Shown here one piece after another: positions 41,514 through 48,817 of a stretch of 64,000 nucleotides of DNA; within the stretch, counting starts at the first letter, position 1, and each line of letters starts with the position of its first letter. Under the pieces are notes generated by a model. The model searched no databases and had not been told where the DNA came from. It was given only the letters and a program-made list of their open reading frames with translations. Location: assembly GCF_007741535.1 (NCBI RefSeq), contig NZ_CP036525.1, positions 8,432,001 to 8,496,000 on the forward strand, written 5' to 3'. The stretch is from Rubripirellula lacrimiformis. Its GTDB lineage: Bacteria > Planctomycetota > Planctomycetia > Pirellulales > Pirellulaceae. The position numbers and the translations under genes were made by a program.

Positions 41514-41933
41514 TCACGCTTTGCGACCACGTTGCAGCAGGAACAGCTTGCGTCGCTTCTCACCCTCGCAAGCAACGCACGGCCAGAGCCGAACCAATCC
41601 ATGCTCGGGGCATCGCTTCGGCCGCCGCAAATTCCGAGGCGAAACATGTGTCCCGCCGGTGTCGACTACGCGGCTGAACTGAGATTGGACGCACCGCCCA
41701 ATCTTCGACTTTGGCAATCCCATCGCGGCCGCGATCTGTCGAATGGATCGGCCATCGATAATCCGCTGCCGATTCACTTCCGCCTTTTCAGCCGCCGTCA
41801 GATGCTTGCCGGAATAGCGGATTCCAGATTCAATCGCGATCGCGTGAACTGTTCCGTACGTGACACCGAGCGTATTCGCGATGTCGCCAAGCCGTTCACC
41901 ATCTTGCAAACGGCCTAAAATATTCGATCGCAT
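41514..41933 (-). CDS. Helix-turn-helix protein with C-terminal zinc motif
   Basis: 139 residues (MRSNILGRLQDGERLGDIAN...). Two HTH-like repeats: DGERLGDIANTLGVTYGTVH and DGRSIRQIAAAMGLPKSKIG, each in the style of homeodomain-like or resolvase HTHs. The end carries a Cys/His group (RCPEHGLVRLWPCVACEGEK). First gene on the late side, next to the right prophage end. A regulator of late transcription, or an att-end DNA-binding protein, is possible. Confidence 0.55.
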   Translation of the reverse strand: MRSNILGRLQDGERLGDIANTLGVTYGTVHAIAIESGIRYSGKHLTAAEKAEVNRQRIIDGRSIRQIAAAMGLPKSKIGRCVQSQFSRVVDTGGTHVSPRNLRRPKRCPEHGLVRLWPCVACEGEKRRKLFLLQRGRKA

Positions 41934-42215
41934 AAGGTTCCCTGCATGAGTCGATCCGCTTCCGCCAACTCATTGTCCACCTTGGGTTAGATCGAGCAAG
42001 CCTCACGCACGCGCTTACTTACCGACGCAGAAATCGCAGCGTGCACGAAAAAGTCAGCCGATAACCGGGCGAAGCCCCGGAGGGCCCCCACCCCCGGAAG
42101 GACCCGCTCGCCATTCGCCGTCACAGCCTGTGATTGGCGGTCGGTCGCGACTGGCGGATCCGCTGGCGGATCGTGGCGACCGTCTGTTTTGCGGGCATCG
42201 ACGAACATCGAAACA
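41934..42215. other. Prophage right terminal region (arm-like repeats)
   Basis: No gene. It contains a GC hairpin (CCGGG / CCCGG, about 42067-42082), a 10-bp direct repeat CTGGCGGATC at 42151-42160 and 42163-42172, and an enclosing inverted pair CGGTCGC (42142) / GCGACCG (42176). Such clusters next to an attachment core often bind integrase arm or excisionase domains. Function is inferred. Confidence 0.4.
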
Positions 42216-42271
42216 GATTTAAAATCCCCCGACCGGTTACGGTCTTGCGGGTTCGAGTCCCGCCCTGGGTA
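42216..42271 (+). pseudogene. tRNA-Leu(UAA) 3' fragment, right attachment site (attR)
   Basis: The 3' part of a type II tRNA: anticodon loop TTTAAAA (anticodon TAA, 42220-42222), 3' anticodon stem TCCCC, long variable arm GACCG-GTTA-CGGTC, perfect T-arm GCGGG-TTCGAGT-CCCGC, acceptor CCTGGGT and discriminator A (42271). The matching 5' half is absent: upstream bases do not pair with the stem beyond two positions. The fragment thus starts at the anticodon loop, a standard integrase crossover place, and marks the prophage-host junction. Confidence 0.8.
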
Positions 42272-42529
42272 CTTCTTCGTTCGATGTTTCGCGGTCCTCC
42301 TAGCGACAGCAGTCGAATCACTTCGTAGTGGGATTCGCCAGAATTCCCTCTCATGAAGTCCCCCCTTCTGAACTTCCCCCCCTCCTGAATTCGCCTACTC
42401 CGAACTCGCGAGGGCCGAGCTTGTTGCAATCTCAAAATCAAGAACCTACGTTTTCACCACGGAGGCCACCACGAGTTTCAATAACGAATGGGACATCCCC
42501 TGGGCTCGCGTTTGGGGGACATCGCAACT

Positions 42530-42883
42530 ATGAATCCCTACGAGCCTCCGATGTCCGGCCCCGCGATTTTAAGCCGCACTGCACCCGCTGCCGTTTCTCT
42601 TCGGCATTGGATGGCCTTCGTTGCCATCGTGATCGTGAAAGCGACGTGTTTCGGCGCATTCGTTTTCTTCGCGATGATTGAGTTCTTGGGGGTGGGCGTC
42701 AACTGGCCGAATGTGATTCCACTTCTGGGTGCTGCTGCGCTGGTCCTTGCCATTGCCCACAAGACACAAACAACTCTGCTTCACAACTCGTTGAACCAGT
42801 GGCCGCAATCGTCATTTCCCTATTTGCTTGGAGCCGTTCTTGGCGTCATCGCTTCCGCCTGTGCTCGCGCGGGCTTGATTTGA
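42530..42883 (+). CDS. MNPYEPP-type small membrane protein
   Basis: 117 residues from the ATG at 42530. N-terminus MNPYEPPMSGP is a signature of a planctomycete family of small membrane proteins. Three or four transmembrane stretches follow (WMAFVAIVIVKATCFGAFVF, VIPLLGAAALVLAIA, YLLGAVLGVIASACA). First host gene right of the prophage. Function unknown. Confidence 0.6.
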   Translation: MNPYEPPMSGPAILSRTAPAAVSLRHWMAFVAIVIVKATCFGAFVFFAMIEFLGVGVNWPNVIPLLGAAALVLAIAHKTQTTLLHNSLNQWPQSSFPYLLGAVLGVIASACARAGLI

Positions 42884-43061
42884 TAGGTTGGTTGCCAGTC
42901 GGCACCGTCGTGTTTGACGTTCGTTGGCATTGCAATGGCATCAGCCATGCGATTCACCCTGCTGAAGGGGACTTCTGGCGAAGTTCACTACCTCAGAAAC
43001 CAAATCGACGTTTTGAGATTCGTCAGATGCGGTCGTTTCGCTACTGAATCACTGAAGTCGA

Positions 43062-43550
43062 ATGGGAACACAACGCAATCGCAAAGCACACAGCTATGTA
43101 GTTCGCAACAACCGGAAACGTTTGCGACATCTGCTCGGAAAGCATCCGGAGCTGCGAACTTCCTGCGAAGCATGGATTGTCGCGGCAGCCGTGCTTAACA
43201 ATCCCGGCATCCTCACCTGGCTTTTTCAACGTGGCGTTTCCCCCGATTCACGCTTGAGTGCCAACGGCGATACACCGCTCATGCTCGCTGTCAGCCTCGG
43301 TGATTTGCCTGTCATGCGAACGCTGCTAGAACACGGTGCCGACCCGAATGCCGAAAACTCGGATGGCGACAACGCGTTCTTGAGAGCCATCCGTGAAAAG
43401 CAAGCGGACGCCATGCGACTGCTGGCCGAATTCGGCGCGGACTTCAATCATCTTGACGACAGCGAACTCTGGTACATTCGAGACACGAACTGGTCCGAGG
43501 GCTTGGCCGTGCTTAGCGAGCTTCAAATCACGCTCCCAACATCTCCGTAA
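43062..43550 (+). CDS. Ankyrin-repeat protein
   Basis: 162 residues with two clear ankyrin repeats: NGDTPLMLAVSLGDLPVMRT, then LLEHGADPNAENSDGDNAFL with AIREKQADAMRLLAEFGADF. The N-terminus is basic and helical. Ankyrin repeats mediate protein contacts. No enzymatic domain is visible. The ATG at 43062 is the only plausible start. Confidence 0.7.
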   Translation: MGTQRNRKAHSYVVRNNRKRLRHLLGKHPELRTSCEAWIVAAAVLNNPGILTWLFQRGVSPDSRLSANGDTPLMLAVSLGDLPVMRTLLEHGADPNAENSDGDNAFLRAIREKQADAMRLLAEFGADFNHLDDSELWYIRDTNWSEGLAVLSELQITLPTSP

Positions 43551-43612
43551 GCACCCCGCATTCACTGACGTTGGAGTGGCGAGATTCTTGACCATCGCAA
43601 AATCGTCATTTG

Positions 43613-44146
43613 GTGCTCGGTGAATTCTACCGCCCTAGCCATCAAGATTCACTTTTGATTCAGTATCGCATTTCAACGATTCTACTCTTAATGGCTAGCT
43701 TTGCTGTTGGCTGGTGGTTTCGCGGATTCACTTTTGACACGTCTGCCGAACTGAAATCAAAACGAGATCAGAATGCCAAGCAAGTTGACTACGTTCTCGC
43801 TTCATCGGTCTGGATCAACAAACTGATCGAAGAATCTCGGGGGGATTCCGAAGAGCGTGAAATTAGTTTCCGCAGACACCTCGTTCTGCAAATCTATGAT
43901 CTTGCTAGAGTCGAACAGTTCCACACCGGAAACGCCCAGGACGTTTTCGTGATGCACGGCTCAAACTCGCTTCAGCATCTGAAGGTTTCAACATTCGAGG
44001 ACCTTCAGGAGCGGGTGCGTGATGCGAGATTGGTGGACTCAGCAAAACTGCCTTATACTGACGAGACCCACGAAGACCATGTTCGCGTTCGAGATTTCGT
44101 CGTGCGATGCCTAGCGTACGACCATAGCTCCCTAGCTGGTCAATAG
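43613..44146 (+). CDS. Membrane-anchored protein of unknown function
   Basis: About 177 residues. A transmembrane helix near the start (YRISTILLLMASFAVGWWFR) fits the R-x-S-x-x-T-x-L-L-L pattern of many planctomycete anchored proteins; the remaining ~140 residues are soluble and charged (NAKQVDYVLASSVWINKLIE, VRVRDFVVRCLAYDHSS). The start is uncertain: GTG at 43613 and a TTG around 43655 are alternatives without a good ribosome-binding site. Confidence 0.45.
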   Translation: MLGEFYRPSHQDSLLIQYRISTILLLMASFAVGWWFRGFTFDTSAELKSKRDQNAKQVDYVLASSVWINKLIEESRGDSEEREISFRRHLVLQIYDLARVEQFHTGNAQDVFVMHGSNSLQHLKVSTFEDLQERVRDARLVDSAKLPYTDETHEDHVRVRDFVVRCLAYDHSSLAGQ

Positions 44147-44263
44147 AAGAGCAGAACTATCCCATGCGCCGAAGCCCGACTTGCGAGGTTTTGCGATTGG
44201 AACAGCGTTCTGCCACCGACTGGTGACTGTGAATCTGAAAACAAGCACACCCCTAGGAAAACG

Positions 44264-44722
44264 ATGCATCGCGTTACGCCGCTGCTGATCGCTATGGTTG
44301 CGTGTTTTGCGTTGCTTTGGCCAGTTCGCAACATTCTGCGTGAACTATTCTTTCCCGAGAATGCATACTTCACCGCGACCACCGCAACGGATCTACCTGA
44401 ACGATTCCGTAGATACGTTCCGGAAGATGCCACCGCGATACGACTGCGGACCTACCAGAGCGCGTGGTGGGTCACAGTCGAGTCTCACTGTAGCGAGTCA
44501 GAAGCGGCAGGCTGGGCCGAGTCTATCGATCACTCACTCGACTCGAAGGGAGCCGTACCAGAGCTACCGGATCATTCGCTGCCTGCGCATCAGCTTGGCT
44601 TCTTTCCTGTCGCCAACGACCAACAGCGATTTGTTTGGCATTCGGGCTCCCACGGGCGCGTCAGCAACGTCATTTACGATCGCGAGACCGAAACGCTGTA
44701 TTTCTTGCAATCTCGAATCTAG
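44264..44722 (+). CDS. Exported or membrane-anchored protein of unknown function
   Basis: 152 residues from the ATG at 44264. N-terminal hydrophobic segment TPLLIAMVACFALLWPV acts as signal or anchor. The soluble part is strand-rich (RLRTYQSAWWVTVESHCSES, HGRVSNVIYDRETETLYFLQ). No family is recognised. Confidence 0.5.
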   Translation: MHRVTPLLIAMVACFALLWPVRNILRELFFPENAYFTATTATDLPERFRRYVPEDATAIRLRTYQSAWWVTVESHCSESEAAGWAESIDHSLDSKGAVPELPDHSLPAHQLGFFPVANDQQRFVWHSGSHGRVSNVIYDRETETLYFLQSRI

Positions 44723-45008
44723 ACCAAGGACAGCAATCAGCAACCCCCGTTTGCACCAGAGCCTCGGTGGTAGTCTTTTTGCCGATGCTTGAGGAAAAAC
44801 GGGGCAAGTCTCTTTCTGCGGGGAGGAGGAAAAGAGTCCTGACACCTTTTCCGACGCTCGCTTCTGACTCGACAAATCCTGCCATCCTGAATGCTTGGTC
44901 CACGCGTGGTTACCGAGACGTCGGGCCACGCGAGTGACGACGGAGTATCACGAATGAAAGAAGTCGTACGACGGATGATTCGATAAGACTTTCGGTCACC
45001 CCGCGTTC

Positions 45009-45139
45009 TAGGCCGAAACTCTTGGCGAGTTTCGCTACGGGGAGTTCAGTCGCCCCGCATCCTTGGCCGAAACTCTTGGCGAGTTTCGCTACGGGGAGCA
45101 TCCTTGGCCGAAACTCTTGGCGAGTTTCGCTACGGGGAG
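45009..45139. repeat. Three hairpin repeats (REP-like)
   Basis: Three copies of a 36-bp unit at 45009-45044, 45063-45098 and 45104-45139. Each contains the palindrome CGAAACTC-TTGGC-GAGTTTCG and ends CTACGGGGAG; the second and third copies are identical, the first differs in one or two bases. They lie after the 3' end of the nitrate operon (stop at 45197), in a 474-bp stretch with no gene. They look like dispersed repetitive extragenic palindromes and may also stop transcription in both directions. Confidence 0.75.
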
Positions 45140-45196
45140 TTGGCCAAAACGTGAGGAATGAACGCACCGCTTAGGTCGGATTGACTGGTGGGCCGT

Positions 45197-46870
45197 TCAG
45201 TACACGTCGCGGACGTAGCGTTGGTCGGACTTCATCTGGTCTAAGTACGACTTTGCTTGGTCAGGTTCTAGGTTGCCATATTCTTGGATGACGGCCAGCA
45301 GCGATTTTTCGACGTCGGCGGCCATTCGCGAGGCATCGCCACAGACGTAGAAACAGGCTCCTGATTGCAGCCAATCCCATAGTTCGGCACCGCTTTGACG
45401 CATGCGGTCTTGAACGTAGACCTTGGCGTCTCCATCACGGCTGAATGCGGTATCCAGACGGGCTAGCAGTCCATTTTCGACATAGCTGCGCAGTTCGTCT
45501 TCGTACAGAAAATCAGTCGATTCGTGTTGGTCGCCGAAGAACAGCCAGTTGTTGCCGGCCGCTTGGCTATGCTGACGTTCTTGCAGAAACGCGATGAAGG
45601 GGGCGATGCCGGTGCCAGGGCCGACCATCACGATCGGAGTTTCAGCATTGGCGGGTACCGTGAACCCGCCGTGATTGGGTTGCACAAAGACTCGCACCGT
45701 CGTCCCCGGTTCGACTCGATCGGCAAGCATCGTGCTGGCGACACCTTTGCGGACACGTCCTTCGCGTTCGTAGACGACTTTGCCGATCGTCAGGTGCACT
45801 TGGTCTCCGACGCACTTCATGCTGCTGGCAATCGAATACAGTCGCGGGTTCAGTGGATCTAGACAGTCCAGAAACTCGGTCGCTGTGATCGAACGACAAT
45901 CGGTCAAATCCAACACGTCCAGCACATCCACGCCGTCCGGGACGCCGTCTTCCAACATGGCGGTCAGTGCCTCTTTGATCTCGGGATCCGTCGCCTTCTC
46001 TAGCACGGCCTCTAGCAGTTCATCCGAAGGCTCTTTCAAACAGTAATCCTGGCTCAGCACCGTCTGCAACGACTTGCTTCCCGATGGCCCCGAAACCGGC
46101 AGGTCCTGATCGGCGCCGATTCGATCGATCACCTGGGTTACAAGATCGTCACAGTTCGACGGATAGATTCCCAGCGCGTCACCGACTTCGTACTTCAATC
46201 CCGATCCGGCCAAGTCGATGGCGACGTGGCGAGTGTCTTTGGCGGAACCAGGTTGGTTCAGGGGGCGTGATTCGATCAGCTTGGCAACAAACGGGTTGGT
46301 ACGGCTGTAGACCGCCCGGCCATTGGTTGCGGCCCCATGAGTGGCCGATCCGTTGGCAGAAGCCCCGTTGGTGGCCGCCCCATTGCGATTGGTTCGGTCT
46401 GCTACCACCGAAGCAGTGGGCGCTGCATCGGTCGGTGCCCCGTTGCCGGTTGCATCGTCGCCGCTTTCCTTCAGGATTCGCTTGACCATCTGCTTGGTTT
46501 CTTTCCCGCCAGGGCTACACAGCGTCAGGTTGGTTTCTTCGCCCGACGCGATTGCCTCGGCATAGGTCTGACAAACGTAGCCACAGGATCCACAATCCAG
46601 TTGAGCCATCGCGGCCATCAATCGACGTGGGACCGGTTTGCCTTCGGCCAACTCCATCCGATCGACGATGGGCAGGCTGTCGTCGTGCCAAGGAAACTCT
46701 TCCTCGGCTGGTTCCGGAATCGGCAAAGACGTTCCGGACAGACCGGCGGCGGACAAAACCGATTCGGGTTGGGCATTCTCTTGAATTCCCATCAGCCCGG
46801 AAAAGAAGCCATTGAGCCAAGCGCGTTGTTCATCGTTAAACGGCGCTGTCGTTGGAATCATGCTAGACAT
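45197..46870 (-). CDS. NADPH-flavoprotein reductase with Fe-S domain (CysJ-like), nitrite reductase partner
   Basis: 557 residues from the ATG at 46870. N-terminal motif PFNDEQRAWLNGFFSG is shared with the nitrite reductase next door. A CGSCGY-x-C ... LCSPGG segment (near 100-130) is a [4Fe-4S]-binding domain. After a low-complexity Asn/Ala/Gly linker comes a sulfite-reductase-flavoprotein-type FAD/NADPH module: GDALGIYPSNCDDLV, FAD motif RLYSIASS, VGPGTGIAPFIAFLQER, CGDASRMAADV and a terminal aromatic. No N-terminal flavodoxin domain is present. It probably passes electrons from NADPH to the nitrite reductase. Confidence 0.75.
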   Translation of the reverse strand: MSSMIPTTAPFNDEQRAWLNGFFSGLMGIQENAQPESVLSAAGLSGTSLPIPEPAEEEFPWHDDSLPIVDRMELAEGKPVPRRLMAAMAQLDCGSCGYVCQTYAEAIASGEETNLTLCSPGGKETKQMVKRILKESGDDATGNGAPTDAAPTASVVADRTNRNGAATNGASANGSATHGAATNGRAVYSRTNPFVAKLIESRPLNQPGSAKDTRHVAIDLAGSGLKYEVGDALGIYPSNCDDLVTQVIDRIGADQDLPVSGPSGSKSLQTVLSQDYCLKEPSDELLEAVLEKATDPEIKEALTAMLEDGVPDGVDVLDVLDLTDCRSITATEFLDCLDPLNPRLYSIASSMKCVGDQVHLTIGKVVYEREGRVRKGVASTMLADRVEPGTTVRVFVQPNHGGFTVPANAETPIVMVGPGTGIAPFIAFLQERQHSQAAGNNWLFFGDQHESTDFLYEDELRSYVENGLLARLDTAFSRDGDAKVYVQDRMRQSGAELWDWLQSGACFYVCGDASRMAADVEKSLLAVIQEYGNLEPDQAKSYLDQMKSDQRYVRDVY

Positions 46871-46942
46871 GGCGAACAAATGATGGAAAGAGGAAACTAG
46901 CGTGGTAGATTTTTACGTTTGGAAACATGTCGCAGCCCGACA

Positions 46943-48793
46943 TCAGGTCGCAACGGTCTGTTGGTCGGCGGGGGACATTCCAGCGGCTGCTAATGATCGA
47001 AGTTCGTCGTCGCTACTGCGCCGCGAAAATTCAGCGAACGTTTCGCTATCCTGTCGGCGTTCCAAGTATCCGCCGACGATGGACACGATGGTCGCAACGA
47101 TTTGTTCAGTGGGCATCGGTGGAAACAAGGATCGACCGATCGCTTGGTTGGATCCCCAACCACCACCGAGGTGCAGTTCATAGCCTTCGACCATGTCATC
47201 GTCGACTTCGACTTGAGCCCCTTTGAGTCCGATGTCGCCGATGTAATGTTGAGCACAACTGTTGTGGCATCCGGTGACATGGATGTTGATCGGTTGGTCC
47301 AGCACGAACTTCGCTTCGAGCGCCGCGGCGATCACCATCGCATCGCGTTTGGTGTTGCTGGCGGCAAACTTGCAGCCCGCACTGCCAGTGCATGCGACCA
47401 AACCAGCGCGGAACGACGTCGATTGATCATCCAGGCCCATCGCAACGATGGCTTGATGCACGGCGTCGATGTCTTCGTTTCGGATGTGGGGAATGATCAG
47501 GTTTTGCCAAACGGTCAGACGAATTTCACCGTTGCCATACTGGTCGGCGATGTCCGCAATGCGGCGTGCTTGGTCGGTCGTCATTCGCCCGACGGGCAGG
47601 ACCACGCCAACGTAGCTTCGGCCCGTTTGCCGCTGGGGGTGCCAGCCGACGTGCGCCAATCGGTCTTCTTGATTGGGAACCACGATGCGATCTTCGTCGA
47701 CACGGCGCAGAGTGCGGCCCAAGTCGGCCTGGACCGCTTCGATAAACTTGTCGAATCCCCAATCGTCCAGAACGTACTTCAGCCGCGCCTTTTTGCGATC
47801 CGTGCGGTCCCCACTGCTGACAAACACTCGCACGATCGCGCCGGCGACGTCGACGCATTCGTCGGGTCGCAACAGGACTCCCGTCGGTCGTGCAAAATCC
47901 TTGTGCCCGGTGATCCCGCCCAAGGTCAGTTGAAAATAGACGCCGGCGGGCAAATCGTCCGATGCCTTGGACGAATCCACCGTGACGGCATGAAATCCGA
48001 TGTCGTTGGTATCGTCCAGCGCGCTGATTCGGCCACCTCCATCGAACGCGATGTTGAATTTCCGTGGCAGTCCATACATTTCGCGATGGTTCAGAATGGA
48101 GTGGTGCATTCGTTTGGCCAGCGGAATCGTCTCGATCAATTCGCAATCATCGATGCCCGATAGCGAGCTGGCGGTACAGTTGCGGATGTTGTCGCCACCG
48201 CTTCCCAGCGGGATCACATCCAGTTCCCGCAGCCCGTACAGAATCTCCATCGCTTGATCGGCGGGAATCTCGCGGTACTGCAAATTGGCTCGCGTGGTGA
48301 CGTCCAAATAGGGTCCCGCACTTCGGTCAGCCAGATCGGCCAACCCGCGGAACTGCCATCCATGAATCAAGCCGCCCGGCAAGCGCATCCGGCACATAAA
48401 ACTGTCTTGCGCCGGTGCGACATAGAACAGTCCGTGAAACTTCGTCAGAAATGCATCGTTGCCTTTGGGGAACTGACCAGCGTCGCTTCGAGCCTTGATT
48501 TCGTCCCACATATCCAGCGGGTTCTTCGACTGTTTGGCCAATTCTTCCTTGACCAGTTTGCCACCCTTGGCGACGGTTTCTCTTTGCGCGATCAAGGCCA
48601 GCCGATCCGGTCCTGATGCAGCAGCGTCGGCCTCTGGTTCGGGCAACTTGGTGGATGCTGTTCCGCCGACGGTAGCGCTAGCGGAGCTGCCGCTGATGAT
48701 CGGCAACCCCGAAACGGCGCGTGCGACATCCGCGCCGAAGGTGAATCCGGATAGGAATTGTTTCTGTTCGTCACTAAAGGGTTCGTTAGCCAT
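46943..48793 (-). CDS. nirA: Assimilatory nitrite reductase (sirohaem/[4Fe-4S], NirA-like)
   Basis: 616 residues. Ferredoxin-type nitrite/sulfite reductase half domains: FMCRMRLPGGLIHGWQFRGL, RANLQYREIPADQAMEILYG, then NIRNCTASSLSGIDDCELIE and NLIIPHIRNEDIDAVHQAIV. The sirohaem/[4Fe-4S] cysteines are in ACTGSAGCKFAAS and VTGCHNSCAQHYIG. The enzyme reduces nitrite to ammonium with six electrons. The N-terminal 100 residues contain PFSDEQKQFLSGFTFG, a motif repeated in the flavoprotein downstream. Part of the nitrate operon. Confidence 0.88.
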   Translation of the reverse strand: MANEPFSDEQKQFLSGFTFGADVARAVSGLPIISGSSASATVGGTASTKLPEPEADAAASGPDRLALIAQRETVAKGGKLVKEELAKQSKNPLDMWDEIKARSDAGQFPKGNDAFLTKFHGLFYVAPAQDSFMCRMRLPGGLIHGWQFRGLADLADRSAGPYLDVTTRANLQYREIPADQAMEILYGLRELDVIPLGSGGDNIRNCTASSLSGIDDCELIETIPLAKRMHHSILNHREMYGLPRKFNIAFDGGGRISALDDTNDIGFHAVTVDSSKASDDLPAGVYFQLTLGGITGHKDFARPTGVLLRPDECVDVAGAIVRVFVSSGDRTDRKKARLKYVLDDWGFDKFIEAVQADLGRTLRRVDEDRIVVPNQEDRLAHVGWHPQRQTGRSYVGVVLPVGRMTTDQARRIADIADQYGNGEIRLTVWQNLIIPHIRNEDIDAVHQAIVAMGLDDQSTSFRAGLVACTGSAGCKFAASNTKRDAMVIAAALEAKFVLDQPINIHVTGCHNSCAQHYIGDIGLKGAQVEVDDDMVEGYELHLGGGWGSNQAIGRSLFPPMPTEQIVATIVSIVGGYLERRQDSETFAEFSRRSSDDELRSLAAAGMSPADQQTVAT

Positions 48794-48817
48794 GATCGTT
48801 TCCTAAGCGGTCGCCTT

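Noticed and set aside
42328-42681. 117-residue frame ahead of the MNPYEPP protein
   Set aside because: It overlaps the real membrane-protein gene in another frame and has a Pro/Arg/Ser-rich non-coding appearance.
45009-45139. CRISPR array
   Set aside because: Only three copies, spacers of 5 and 18 nt, and each unit is a long palindrome; no cas genes nearby.
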